Shown: one piece after another, positions 1 to 11,937 of the stretch | Position numbering within the stretch: position 1 is the first letter of the stretch | Layout: the number at the start of each line of letters is the position of its first letter | From: Ascaphus truei | Taxonomy: Eukaryota > Chordata > Amphibia > Anura > Ascaphidae | NCBI GenBank assembly: GCA_036426205.1 | Contig: CM071568.1 | Coordinates: forward strand, 46,020,483-46,084,482 | Length of the DNA stretch: 64,000 bases | Reading direction: 5' to 3' | The notes under the pieces: generated by a model | Told to the model about the DNA's origin: nothing | The model's database searches: none | The model's input: the letters and a program-made list of their open reading frames with translations, nothing else | Translations under genes and position numbers: made by a program

Positions 1-119
1 GCTCAGTCAAAGACTGGACTTGCCCACCCTTTATGTAGGGGAATGATTATGGGTGGAGAAGGCACTTGGGAACAGGCAGTGCCTGGATTTTCTCCACTTA
101 ATGTATCTTGTTGGTTAAA

Positions 120-371
120 GGTGCCATCCTTTCAGTGAGTAGCGACACTGACTGGCACTGAGAGTTTGAAGCAAGGGAGCCTGGTTCAATTCCTGGTGTC
201 GGCTCCTTGTGACCTTGGGAAAGTCACTTTATCTCCCTGTGCCTCAGGCACCAAAAACCACAGATTGTAAGCTCCACGGGGCAGGGACCTGTGCCTGCAA
301 AATGTCTCTGTAAAGCGCTGCGTACAACTAGCAGCGCTATACAAGAGCATGCTATTATTATTATTATTATC
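120..371 (+). repeat. CORE-SINE (MIR-like) copy 1, head truncated
   Basis: The sequence has three parts: a tRNA-type internal promoter remnant with a B box (GGTTCAATTCC), a central CORE/MIR-type block (GACCTTGGGAAAGTCACTTT followed by CCCTGTGCCTCAG), and an L2-type tail (ATTGTAAGCTCC... TAAAGCGCTGCGT) that ends in (ATT)n. Copy 2 at 1539 is about 90 percent alike by eye. The A-box end is damaged in this copy. Confidence 0.85.
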
Positions 372-834
372 CCCCCTAGGACAAAAATCAGCAAATGACC
401 GTTAGTTTTAATTAATTAAACATGTATGTGATTAACAGCCTTTTCTTTATATATTTTGTTTACAGTTAGCTGAGAGGCCAAGACATGGAAGGGGATGGGT
501 TTGATCCTGTTTGTGACATCTCTGTGTGCTCTAACAGAGACAGGGTGGGCAAGCTGTCAAGTGAACACATATATATGCGTATAGGTGTCAAAGAGGAGTG
601 CTACTGAGCATGGCAATATATATTTAAAACCAGAGACAGAACATGAAACACAGACAGAGCTCAGTGCTACATCCATTAACACAGATACATGGTACGGTAC
701 AGTGCCTATATATATATATATATATAGATATAGATATTGTTTGAATAAAATGGTCTTTGAGTTTAACCCTTTGGCCAAAGTGTTGTAAGCCCCTGAGCCC
801 CTCCAAGGCAGACCACATCTCAAGGGTCACATCT

Positions 835-1085
835 CACTAAAATAAATTCTTAATAACCTGTACATTACCAGGAAGAATGATTTATAATAAATCTGTCAAA
901 ATTAGTTGCATAGTTCTAAGTCTGATTGAAGCTCTTATTAACCTGTACATTACCAGGAAAAGCACTCTGTATTAGATTTGTCACAATCAAACTGTATGCA
1001 GGTTCCCATGAGTGTGGAGGTGAAATGGAGTGAGCTTTTAAAAGCTTCCTGGTCATGTACAAGTTATTAAGAATTTATTTTAGTG
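835..1085. mobile_element. Fold-back MITE with 41 bp terminal inverted repeats
   Basis: The left arm 835-875 starts CACTAAAATAAATTCTTAAT. The right arm 1045-1085 is its reverse complement with about two mismatches. A third partial copy of the arm (AACCTGTACATTACCAGGAA) lies near 940. There is no coding capacity. No clear target duplication is seen, so the superfamily is unassigned. Confidence 0.8.
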
Positions 1086-1538
1086 TTAGGACCCTATAAA
1101 TAAATTTTGATATCCAAAGAAATCAGAACGGCAAAAATGTCCCTTTATGTAGTATTACTGTTTAAATAAGACGATGGAAAAAAAGTGGATTTCAAAAATA
1201 TCGCCCCCCCCTCTCATGTAACAGGGACCCCTCATTTTAAAGGTGCAGTGCCAGTTCATACCCAAATTAAATAATGGCAGTGATAGGTTTAACCCCTCTT
1301 GAGTGCCAGAGGGGCCGCAGTCACATGATCGCTCTTTCACGGATGACGGAAGGGGAGGAGTTCTTTCGTTCCACTTCATTGTCAATCTAATCCTGTGCAG
1401 GAGGCTATCACCCCCTAGAGAGACAAGTGGGCATTTTAGGATGTAGCCACGGTGTCACTGGGCCCCTGAAGTGCCAGACCCCATGAGGTGGTGGCTGCAT
1501 CTCAGGGAACCCAAAGTGTTTATAGAATTAAACTAGAG

Positions 1539-1793
1539 GGAGTGGCTCAGTGAGTAAAGACACTGACTGGCACTGAGTTTGAAGCAGGGGAGCCTGGTTC
1601 AATTCCCGGTGTCGGCTCCTTGTGACATTGGGCAAGTCACTTTATCTCCCTGTGCCTCAGGCACCAAAAAAAAACCATAGATTGTGAGCTCCACGGGGCA
1701 GGGACCTGTGCCTGCAAAATGTCTCTGTAAAGCGCTACGTTAAACTAGCAGCGCTATACAAAAACATATTATTTTATTATTATTATTATTAGA
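1539..1793 (+). repeat. CORE-SINE (MIR-like) copy 2, nearly complete
   Basis: The tRNA-derived head has an A box (TGGCTCAGTGAG) and a B box (GGTTCAATTCC). It is followed by the CORE block (GACATTGGGCAAGTCACTTT, CCCTGTGCCTCAG) and an L2-type tail ending in (ATT)n. This copy keeps both Pol III boxes. Confidence 0.87.
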
Positions 1794-2484
1794 TGTTTGA
1801 AATGGGGTTTAAAAAAGTAGACAAGTTTAAAGTTTTTTTTGAAAGCCTGACATTTTTTGTTATTTACGTTTCTGTAAGGATTATGAATAGGGGGGTGAGG
1901 GCAGGTAGGGTTATTATTGTCAAACTTGTCAGCTCCAACCTCAGAATAAGGGGATGCCTATGTATGCATATAAATGATGGAAGGTAACAGGCCCTTTCAG
2001 GTCTTGGATTAATTGTACAATGAAATTTACAATTAATTGAAAAATTGTAACGAGTTACTGAAAACACGGACCTTTATCAAGATAAGAATACAGTGCAGTG
2101 AACTAGTGTATATATACCTCCTGAGTGAAAGCCAACAAAGATGTGTAAAACCGCGACCCGGGTTTGTAGGATACCCATAGACTCCAAAAAGGTTATCCCC
2201 ATGTCGGGAAAAAGGTTTGCAACAGACCAAGAGTAAAAAGAAAAAAATGGTCTAACAAACTATTAATGGACAGAGCAAAGATGGACCAAAATAAGTACAT
2301 TGTAATATCAGGCATACAGACAACTGTGCCAAAGAAAAAAGAAGAAACCGAATCAAATATACATGCAGGTAGATTTAAGTAATAAAAAATAATTATTTTC
2401 AACATTAATGGTACAATCCATAAAAGGAATAAAGCACACAAAAAAAAAAAGCCTAAAAGAAAATAAGAATAGTAATTCTCACCA

Positions 2485-3670
2485 ATGGACCAAGCAGATG
2501 CCATTCAAATATGTCAGTGGGTTTAGAACAACATGACTTAAAAATTGGTCTCAATGTTCCATATTCCCAAATATGGTGTTCGGGGAGCGCAAGTTCATGT
2601 ATGGAATATAAAAAGAAATGCATACATAGTGCAACAATATATAAATGTGGTAGGATACAATAATAGTGTTAAATGGACAATGCCACTGCTTACATGGTCA
2701 TGTGAGAGCAGAGTGCCTTGAAAGGTTTCTTTGGGGATATATTACTTTACATAGTGACATTCTTATATTTTATATTTAGAAAATGTTTTACCAGGAAGTA
2801 ATCAGTTATGATGACAAATACATGGTTACAAAAACATAGTTACATTAAGTGAACAGGTTTATACGTTATATACAAGACATTGCATGCACAGTTAAAGATA
2901 ATACAGCTGAACCCCGTTATAGCGCGACCCGTTATAACGCGAATTTGGTTATAACACTCACTGCACACACTCACTGCACACTGCTCACACTCCCAGCACT
3001 CACTGCACACACTCTCACTGCACACACTCTCACTGCACACACACACTCACTGCACACTCCCAGCACTCACTCTCACTGCACACTGCACACACTCTCAATG
3101 CACACTGCACACACTCTCACTTCACACTGCACACACCACACTGTACACTGCACACTGCAAACACTCCCAGCACTCACTGCACACACTGTACACTGCACAC
3201 ACTGTACACTGCACACACTGTACACTGCACACACTGTACACTGCACACACTGTACACTGCACACACTGTACACTGCACACACTGTACACTGCACACACTT
3301 GCTCACAGCACTACTGCACACACTCACAGCACTCACTGCACACACTCTCACTGCACACACTCTCACTGCACACACTCTCACTGCACACACTCTCACTGCA
3401 CACACTCTCACTGCACACACTCTCACTACACACACTCTCACAGCACACTCTCACAGCACTCACAGCACAGCTCAAACAGCACTCACAGCACAGCTCAAAC
3501 AGCACTCACAGCACACACAACACACTCTCACAGCACACTCTCACAGCACTCACAACACACACTCACAACACACAGCACACTCTCACAGCACACAGCACTC
3601 ACAGCACACTACACCACACCTCCCACTCCCCCTCCCTACCTTTGGTGTCGGCTGCTGAGATCGGAGCGGA
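2485..3670. repeat. Segmental duplication, copy 1 of 2
   Basis: The block starts at CAGATGCCATTCAAATATGT and contains a unique stretch, a LINE 3' tail, the left end of a TIR element and a satellite array. It ends at GCTGCTGAGATCGGAGCGGA. The same series is repeated at 3671-5443. Differences between copies are mostly one-base indels plus satellite copy number. The junction shares GGA with the flanks. Confidence 0.9.
2770..2903 (-). mobile_element. LINE 3' tail fragment (target of the TIR element)
   Basis: The sequence TGTTTTACCAGGAAGTAATC... to ...AGTTAAAGATAATA matches, in antisense, the 3' untranslated tail of the LINE at 34.99-37.61 kb and the antisense copy at 8355-9085. It is cut by the TIR element at 2904 and resumes after 5804 (TATATATTATAGGCGTATGT). 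A duplicated copy lies at 3945-4077. Confidence 0.85.
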
Positions 3671-5400
3671 CCAACAGATGCCATTCAAATATGTCAGTGG
3701 GTTTAGAACAACATGACTTAAAAATTGGTCTCAATGTTCCATATTCCCAAATATGGTGTTCGGGAGCGCAAGTTCATGTATGGAATATAAAAAGAAATGC
3801 ATACATAGTGCAACAATATATAAATGTGGTAGGAATACAATATAGTGTTAAATGGACAATGCCACTGCTTACATGGTCATGTGAGAGCAGAGTGCCTTGA
3901 AAGGTTTCTTGGGGATATATTACTTTACATAGTGACATTCTTATATTTTATATTTAGAAATGTTTTACCAGGAAGTAATCAGTTATGATGAACAATACAT
4001 GGTTACAAAACATAGTTTAATGTGAACAGGTTTTATACGTTATATACAAGACATTGCATGCACAGTTAAAGATAATACAGCTGAACCCGTTATAGCGCAC
4101 CCTTATAACGCGAATTTGGTTATAACACTCACTGCACACACTCACTGCACACTCTCACACTCCCAGCACTCACTGCACACACTCTCACTGCACACACTCT
4201 CACTGCACACACACACTCACTGCACACTCCCAGCACTCACTCTCACTGCACACTGCACACACTCTCATGCACACTGCACACACTCTCACTTCACCTGCAC
4301 ACACCACACTGTACACTGCACACTGCAAACACTCCCAGCACTCCCTGCACACACTGTACACTGCACACACTGTACACTCACACACTGTACTGCACACACT
4401 GTACAACTGCACACACTGTACACTGCACACACTGTACACTGCACACACTGTACACTGCACACACTGTACACTGCACACACTGTACACTGCACACACTGTA
4501 CACTGCACACACTGTACACTGCACACACTGTACACTGCACACACTGCTCACAGCACTCACTGCACACACTCACAGCACTCACTGCACACACTCTCACTGC
4601 ACACACTCACACTGCACACACTCTCACTGCACACTGCACACACTCTCAATGCACACTGCACACACTCTCAATGCACACTGCACACACTCTCAATGCACAC
4701 TGCACACACCACACTGCACACACTCCCAGCACTCACTGCACACTGCACACACTCTCAATGCACACTGCACACACTCTCAATGCACACTGCACACACTCTC
4801 AATGCACACTGCACACACTCTCACTGCACACACTCTCACTGCACACACTCTCACTGCACACACTCTCACTGCACACACTCTCACTGCACACACTCTCACT
4901 GCACACACTCTCACTGCACACGACTCACTGCTCACTACTACACACTGCACACACTGCTCACTGCACACACTCTCACTGCACACACTGCTCACTGCACACA
5001 CTGCTCACTGCACACACTGCTCACTGCACACACTGCTCACTGCACACACTGCTCACTGCACACACTGCTCACTGCACACACTGCTCACTGCACACACTGC
5101 TCACTGCACACACTGCTCACTGCACACAGCTCTCACTGCACACAGCTCTCACTGCACACAGCTCTCACTGCACACAGCTCTCACTGCACACAGCTCTCAC
5201 AGCACACAGCTCACACAGCACTCACAGCACTCACAGCACTCACAGCACTCACAGCACTCACAGCACTAACAGCACTCAGCTCTCACAGCACACAGCGCAC
5301 ACTCTCACAGCACACAGCTCTCAGCACTCACAGCACACTCTCACAGTACTCACAACACACTCTTAGAGCACTCACAGCACACTACACCACACCTCCCACT
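2960..5400. repeat. Satellite arrays of a 15-16 bp TGCACAC-type unit
   Basis: Blocks of related units alternate: CTCTCACTGCACACA (15 bp, for example 3340-3430 and 4810-4920), TGTACACTGCACACAC (16 bp, 3180-3300 and 4345-4540) and TGCTCACTGCACACAC (16 bp, 4965-5120). At the right side they grade into CACAGCACT units. The absence of stop codons gives long spurious open frames rich in His, Thr and Cys. LINE tail and TIR sequence at 3671-4120 interrupts the array. Confidence 0.93.
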
Positions 5401-5443
5401 CCCCCTCCCTACCTTTGGTGTCGGCTGCTGAGATCGGAGCGGA
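3671..5443. repeat. Segmental duplication, copy 2 of 2
   Basis: This is a direct repeat of 2485-3670, longer because the satellite array inside is expanded. It ends at the same GATCGGAGCGGA, after which the GC-rich right part of the TIR element follows once only. Confidence 0.9.
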
Positions 5444-5811
5444 GCCGGCATCAGGAGGAGGGGGGGGGGGTGTCGGGAGGAGGGGGGGTTGTCGCGAGGA
5501 GGGGGGGTGAGTGAGGAGCAGGCTGGGACTCGGAGGGCCGCGTGGGCTATGCCGCGGAGGGCCGTTTGGTGTGAGGGTCTGGGGGGGAGGAAATGGATGC
5601 CGGTGGTGGGAGGTAATGAGCAGATTGCGGCTGGACTCGCCGTTGCTAGGGGACGTGTTGGGCTTCCGGCCACCTCTTCCTTCCCTCCTCCCTCCCTCCC
5701 GATCAGGCGCGCGGCGGCCATTTTTTTAAAATTGGCGCGACCCCAGTTCTAGCGTGGTCGGATCGGGTGGCCCCCGAGGACCGCGCTATAACGGGGTTTA
5801 GCTGTATATAT

Positions 5812-7870
5812 TATAGGCGTATGTAACTGTTACAGACCAGATTAAAGAGAGTAAAGTACATTTTTGTACACATTTTGCTACAACAGATTTGTGTGTTCTG
5901 TGCATAGTTTTTTCTTTAATAAACAAGGACCTTAGACTCTGCACATAATTTTATTTGATATTTCTTGGGTGGTGGCAGCGTATAGATATGATTGATTACA
6001 ATAGAGTAAGGGGTAAATATTAATTTAAAGTACCTAACGCAGGAGAAAGGCAAGTTGGCTAGTTTAGCCTTGTGTATTAACACTGGTTGCATATCTAAAT
6101 CATGTACTCACAAGTGTGCTGTCCATGACAGATGGTATATTGGTATGGATTGAGGGGAGATCACCTTCATAAAGGTCCCCCCAAATGAATAAGAAGTGGA
6201 CCTGATAGAACCCTTGTCCTGTATGTGTAGGTCATGTGCTCACAGGTGTGCAGTACATGACACTAATGAAAAGCATTGGGAAGCTGTTAGTAGTTGACAC
6301 TGGGACAGAAGTATGTACTTAAAAGCATTTTTACCCTTTAAGTGGACTCCCTCTGTTTTTGAAGCTAAACAGCACTCCAGGCAAATTGACTGCCGGATGA
6401 ATTCAGCATATTCCTCCATTTGTTATATGGACTAAAATACATATTTTTTTTGCTGTTTAATTTTTGACCGTTTTATCACGTGATGTTATATATATGTATT
6501 TGTATGTGTGTTTTTTATTATCACATTCGTCATGGTATTTGCATGAGCATAGATGTGTAAATATAATAATTAGTAACTTATAGGGTATATATTTCTTTGA
6601 ACACAGAAGCTATATATTTTCTTTTCTTCCATATTGCCAGAATAACATTTTGCAAATATTTAAAAAAAATCCCTGTCTAGTTTTCTTTTTATAAAAGGCA
6701 GCAATGACCTTGTGTTTAACCCATTAAACATATTACTGACACGAGTCTGATTTGGTCATGTCTTAAATGCACCTTTAAACCCTTCACTGCCACATAGATG
6801 TTGGAAATATAACTAGACAATGCAGCCCAAGCTCTCCGGAGAATAAAGAGGTTAATCTTGATAACTTTGTCAAACAAAAGTCACAAGACGTTGTACAGGC
6901 AAAATATTTTCTTAACTACCTAGAGGAAGGTCAGCACTACGGTACATCTGTTAAAGTGCAGTTGTCTGTTTATTTCTATATAATAATTGCACCAGCTAAT
7001 AGTGCTTAATACTTTCCGTATACAGGAACATTTGAACATCGGTAGTATAACATTTCTTTCCTGTATTTCACTGATGAGCTATTTACACTTTACTGAAAAT
7101 GTATGCGTTTGTTTTTCTAACCATCTTACAGTTAAGCAGATATAAATGGGCTTCTTCCCTATGGATTAGGTGTAAGATGACAGACAACTTCTACAATAGC
7201 AGATACATTTGTTTGTCTCATAATTGGATGAAGAAAAAGTTCTTCATTAATTAGTTCACTTAGAACTTTTATTTTAACACAAGTATTGGTCATGATGTGG
7301 AGATGGCAATGGGCTATATAGTTACTATAGGATTCTGGCTCAAAGATGTCAATGTATATTCGCTGTATTTTGTTAAATATATGGAAAATGTAATACTTTC
7401 AAATATAAAGAAAATATGAATTTAGTTGTGGTATGTACTGATTTTATTTCTGACCTGAATGCAAGGTACTGTAAGGTTGGTGAGCTTCATTATTTTATCC
7501 CCCTTAAAATAAGTACTGCATTTATACTACCAGTTTGTCCTGCAGCCAGGTTTGCTGGAACGACTTTGATTGGGGTGCTTTACAGACATACACACGTGTA
7601 CCCCGAATCTGACAACATGGGGTGCACTCTGTTCTGCAATTTCTGAAATAGCGTATTTGTAAAGCTACCGTGCAGAGGAGCGTACAACATGTAAGTATGA
7701 CAAAAACATGAGGACAACCTTTTCAAGTCCTCAAAGTGGATTTGAAAAAGGATTTGTGGGGCCTGTAACGTTGAACCTATGTCTTCATCATTATACTGCA
7801 TGGCAGGAAAGTCTCCATATTAATGCTTGTCAATTGCTTTTGTATGAATTTTAAAAGTTTCTGGGGGGCG
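5812..7870. other. Intron, no recognised element
   Basis: This is AT-rich single-copy-looking sequence. The first 60 bases continue the LINE 3' tail interrupted by the TIR element. I see no coding exon, repeat pair or RNA gene. Confidence 0.5.
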
Positions 7871-8112
7871 TGGCGGTTACAGTGGCCCTGCACTCTTCCC
7901 TAAGGCATTTAAATGAAATGCCGGGGTCCACGCGAGGCCTCTGTAACTTCACTTACCTTGACTTGGGCGTCTTCGTCATCAAATGACTCCGCGGGTGATG
8001 TTACATGACACCCTGCGTCATTTGACGCTTCAGAAAAGGTAAGGGGGGGGCGCGAGCACAGGGGGAGAGCAGGCAGGGGGGCGCAGGACAAAAGGTTTGA
8101 GCACCCCTGCTC
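7871..8112. mobile_element. hAT-like MITE, left end degraded
   Basis: The right end reads TTTGAGCACCCCTG. Internal blocks (GGTTACAGTGGCCC, AAGGCATTTAAATGAAAT, GAGGCCTCTGTAACTT) are shared with the complete element at 63463-63698. The left terminus is not recognisable. Confidence 0.7.
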
Positions 8113-8354
8113 TAAAGCATACAAAAATCTCAAATAATAATATCATGTCATTACTAGTCTTCGTGTGGTGCCAGCAGCCGAATCGGGGAACCTCAACAGT
8201 TCCAAAATGATAGAGAAGACTACCACACATGTGCTAGACAAAGGCGGTGTGGTTTGAAACGTTGCATTAGTTTAACTTTTAGGATGGATGAAACTGATTT
8301 TATTTTTATTACTCTATTACATCTAGAGAGTGTGGTGGTCTTCTGTTCTCTCTT

Positions 8355-9085
8355 TATTTATTTATTTTATTGATCAAATGTTTTACCAGGAAGTAATACA
8401 TTGATAGGTACCTCTCGATCTCAAGAAACTCCTGGGCATAGAGGTATGATGACAAATACATGGTTACAAATACGTAGTTACATTAAGTGAACAGGGTTAT
8501 AAATTATATAAAAGACATTGCATGCGCAGTTAAATATAATATATGTTTTAGGCTTATGTAACAGTTAAAGTCCAGATCAAAATGTGAGACAGTTTTAGTT
8601 TTGAAAGAACTTAGACTGGTGGTGGCTGTGAGAGTCTCCAGCAGATTGTTCCAGTTTTGTGGTGCACGATAAGAGGAGGAACGGCCGGATTCTTTGCTGA
8701 ACCTTGGGACATGAACAGTCTTTTGGAGTCAGATCTCAGATGATACGTTCTGCATGTGGTAGGGGTGAGGAGCTTGTTCAGATAGGTGGGCAGCTTGCCC
8801 AGAAAGTATTTGAAGGCAAGACAGGAAAGATGAACTTTGCGCCTAGACTCAAGTGATGACCAATCTAGTTCTTTGAGCATTTCGCAGTGATGTGTGTTGT
8901 AGTTGCATTAGAGAACAAAACGGCATATTGAATTGTAGAGGGTATCAAGTTTGCTAAGGTGAGTTTGGGGTGCTGTGCCATATACTATACCCCCATATAG
9001 CAGTGACATCTGCTGTGCGATACGCTTTCTGACCTGCAGACTTAAGGAGGATTTGTTCCTATAAAGTACACCTAGTTAGGCATAG
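8355..9085 (-). mobile_element. LINE 3' fragment, antisense
   Basis: Read on the minus strand, the segment encodes the reverse transcriptase C-terminal region (GVLYRNKSSL-type start, MLKELDWSS, LLTPTTCRTYHLRSDSKRL). This is followed by a 3' tail ending in a TTACTTCCTGGTAAAACATT-type sequence. The same protein segment occurs at 37143-37460 on the + strand. The tail gives a natural unoccupied version of the site filled at 2904-5804. Confidence 0.85.
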
Positions 9086-9089
9086 GTTT

Positions 9090-10596
9090 TGGATGTCGGG
9101 TATCCAAAAGTGTATAAGGGTACGTGTGTCTGTATTACATATATAATATTACATGCACACACGCGATATTACCATATGTGCAGCAGGGCCCTGACTGATT
9201 AGGAGCCCGTTCTGCCTGGTCAGCAGCACACACTCTGCCTCGGTGCTTCCCACTCTAGGCTCTGCCTTGGCACCCTATAACCCTGCCTGAAGGGGCTACC
9301 CCAGCGGTCTTACAATGGAAGCTAGGCCTAACCAGAATTTAGTCAACACATAATGTCCTAATCCTCAGGCAAGCCCCTGTGGAGTGGGGGTAGATTATGG
9401 TGAGGGATGGGCAGTAAGAGACAATAAGGGTGAGTGGAGAGTATGGTGAGGAGGGAGCATGTATAGGAGAGCCTGGTGAGTACGGAGAATGTGGGGGGAA
9501 AGCATGGTGAGAAGGGAGCATGTGGGGGGGGGTGCGGGCACCCCCACTTCCCACTTACCTGCATGCAGCACATGTATGGAGGTTTGAGAGCCACCTTGAC
9601 CATAATGTTGTCCAAGACAAGTGAAAAGTGCCTCCGAATTCTTTTTTCTGATGCTAGAAAGCCAACAAATAAACTATCTAACTTCACATCACTGATTTTA
9701 AAGGGGGGATTTAAGAGCATCGAACATGCAGTATCATTTTTGGGAGAAGTCTGTTCAGACATTTTTGCTACTCCAATCCTTTACCCACCACACCGGTTGT
9801 CATTTGCGGATAGTCTTTCTATTTCATGTACTTCTTTACAATTTTTGCCAAAAATGTAACCTTTACCTATTGCCCAAATTGCCAAGGTGCAGTCTGATCA
9901 CCGGGTTGAAAATATGGGCACAAAAGCAACAACAACAACAAAAAGTTTAGCATAGAACAGCTGCTCAAAGTATACCTAAACTTGAACTTTTTTGTTTCTT
10001 TGGAAATTATTTGTGTTTGTTTTTAATCCCCTTAAAAGCAGAATTCTCACTTAACCCTTAATCTGCCTTTCTTGTTTTAAACCACCAAGCTGGTAGTAGG
10101 AGTGTGGGGGGGGAGGGGGGGCATGGCGCTCCTTTTCAGGATTAATTTTTATCAAGCTAGCAAACTATCTTTGAAAAAATGATATTTAAATACACTATTT
10201 TTATTTTTTATTAGTCACCCTAATGTAGTGCCTGAAAATGTTATTGTCATGAAACAAGCAGCCTCAGAAGGGTGGTCAGTGAATATGAATTACTCAAATA
10301 TTTGTGTATGAGTTCTGTGTACGTAACAAGCAACAATACCACTGTTATATGCATATATGAAAAACATAAATGTATTATTGGTTACAGACGGCCTATTTAC
10401 ATTTTCCCTGAAGTAGACCGGTGTAATTAATCGTAGCAAATAAGAGATCAGATGTGGTCTCGCATGCATGAGTATTAAAGAAAATAACAAAGTAGCATGT
10501 CCTATAAAATGTGATTTGTTTTGGTTCTTGAAGAATGGGGTTTTAATGTTGAATAAACAGAACCAACTTAACTATACCGTACTTGCTGTCTTGCAG
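9090..10596. other. Intron upstream of the first visible exon
   Basis: Only short microsatellite and G-rich tracts (around 9490-9540 and 10105-10130) are visible. No exon is found. The 3' end is a normal acceptor for the exon at 10597. Confidence 0.5.
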
Positions 10597-10764
10597 GTTA
10601 CGTCCAGAGTTTAATTAGACGCGTTGTCAATAATGTCAACATTGTGGTGAACAACCTAATCTTAAAGTATGTTGAAGATGATATAGTTCTATCCGTCAAT
10701 ATCACCTGTGCGGAATGTTACACTGTAGATGAGTTTTGGGACCGAGCATTCATGGATATCTCTG
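10597..10764 (+). CDS. vps13b: vps13b internal coding exon (first of four in window)
   Basis: This 168 bp internal exon belongs to VPS13B, a bridge-like lipid-transfer protein of the VPS13 family that acts at the Golgi and endosomal membranes. It follows a pyrimidine-containing tract ending TTGCAG and is followed by the donor GTGAGT. The first two bases complete a split glycine codon (phase 1 intron). The reading frame is then open through the whole exon and includes RVVNNVNIVVNNLILKYVED and ends DRAFMDIS. From memory of the human protein this starts near residue 138, just after the N-terminal chorein region, in the lipid-groove part. Visible differences from the remembered human sequence are few (for example Cys in NITCAEC where human has Ser). 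The last base is the first base of an alanine codon completed in the next exon. The identification is firm; the exon number in the whole gene cannot be read from this window. Confidence 0.97.
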
Positions 10765-11755
10765 GTGAGTAGACACAACTGGCATGCATTTCAATTACTT
10801 GCATCTCGAGTGGGTCCTCCTTTGGTGCTCATTTGTTGGAATATCATCTATCTTCTAGAATCACTAGTGTTATTGACTTTAATGGTGTCCTACTCTTTCA
10901 TTCAGAATATTTTTATTAAGACGTGAATTTAATTATACCCATGATCCCCTAATTTCACGCAAGTAACAACAATTTATATTTCAGTTTTAACCAAAGTACT
11001 CCTTGAAAAGGGTATTTAGGGGTGGCTTATACGGACATTATACATTTTACCATAAAAATGTGTGAAATCCAATACGAAAGCAGCTTGTTAGATCACTCCC
11101 CTGACACACCCATTTCTGATTCCGAACACCCCTTTTCAGCTCGTTATTTGCTTACAATAATTGATGCAGAAAGATACGTTTGTTGTCCCACGATTTGTAA
11201 AGGACTTTGGTTTTGCTTTGACCTTGTCTGATATCTGCAGATTTGCTTGTGCCACACTATAGAACCGAGTTGATACACTAGTACAGGTGGCGAGGTTGGC
11301 ACTTGTCTGGGGTGGAACCAGTCAAAATAGAATTTGAATCTTTAAAATCTGTTTATACCAGGAAAAATACAACGTAACGCACATCTCATTTTAAAGTATG
11401 TTCCAGGTTTTTTAAAGATCTATAGATATCTATATCTATATATATCTATCTACATATATCTATATATATAAATATATAGTATTCTATCTATATATATCTT
11501 TATAACATTCTACAAGATCTGTCCCTGCCCATTTCAGCTAGTCATCTTTATTTTGAGAGTATTTATTGACATTAGCTTCTGTTGTGGCCTAATTCTGCTC
11601 TATCTTTAAGGGTTTTGCTTGAATTTCTTTTCAGTGATAAAATGTTAGATTTTGCAGAGAATCTCTCTCAGCAGAATGCATCTTTCTATGGGTGACTGCT
11701 ATGCTGCTGTTACCATGGATTTTGTTTAGTCACCATTTTGTTAAATTTTTTTCAG
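10765..11755. other. Short vps13b intron
   Basis: A 991 bp phase-1 intron with an AT-rich (ATCTATAT)n microsatellite at about 11415-11500. No transposable element is recognised. Confidence 0.8.
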
Positions 11756-11937
11756 CAACTGAGCTGGTTCTCAGGAAAGTGATTAACTTTTCGGACTGTA
11801 CGGTTTGCCTTGACAAGAGAAATGCAAGTGGGAAAATTGAATTTTACCAAGACCCATTGCTGTACAAGTGCTCCTTCCGAACTCGCCTGCACTTCACATA
11901 TGACAGCCTGAACTCTAAAATGCCGTCCATCATTAAG
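11756..11937 (+). CDS. vps13b: vps13b internal coding exon (second in window)
   Basis: This 182 bp exon begins after a T-rich tract ending TTTTTTTCAG and ends at the donor GTAAGT. Its first two bases complete an alanine codon split by the upstream 991 bp intron. It encodes ATELVLRKVINFSDCTVCL and continues through KRNASGKIEFYQDPLLY, KCSFRTRLHFTYDSLNSKM and PSIIK, ending in phase 0. The sequence is almost the same as the human VPS13B segment I remember, so this part of the lipid-transfer groove is under strong constraint. An open frame also extends upstream into the intron, with an ATG at 11692, but the acceptor and the family alignment place the true start at 11756. Confidence 0.97.

Larger units (their letters stand above)
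2904..5804. mobile_element. TA-flanked TIR element filled with satellite (pogo/Tigger-like, non-autonomous)
   Basis: The left end CAGCTGAACCCCGTTATAGC follows TA at 2902-2903. The right end is the inverted form ...GCTATAACGGGGTTTAGCTG followed by TA at 5805-5806. CAG/CTG termini with a TA duplication fit the pogo/Tigger branch of Tc1/mariner. Inside are a 15-16 bp satellite and, on the right, a GC-rich G-run region (5440-5760). No transposase is present. The left end is duplicated at 4078 because of the local segmental duplication. The same architecture in opposite orientation is seen at 20966-23247. Confidence 0.85.

Noticed and set aside
2849..3658. 269-codon His/Thr-rich frame
   Set aside because: Satellite translation running in from LINE tail sequence; not a gene.
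4800..5120. Regularly spaced repeats resembling a CRISPR array
   Set aside because: Units are directly adjacent with no unique spacers, and the context is vertebrate intron.
4116..5514. Open frames of more than 400 codons rich in His, Thr, Cys and Leu
   Set aside because: They are translations of the 15-16 bp satellite, open in several frames and on both strands, with no domain.
5489..5752. Short GC-rich frame suggesting a CpG-island first exon
   Set aside because: It lies inside the TIR element, next to its right end, and has a counterpart in the element at 20966.
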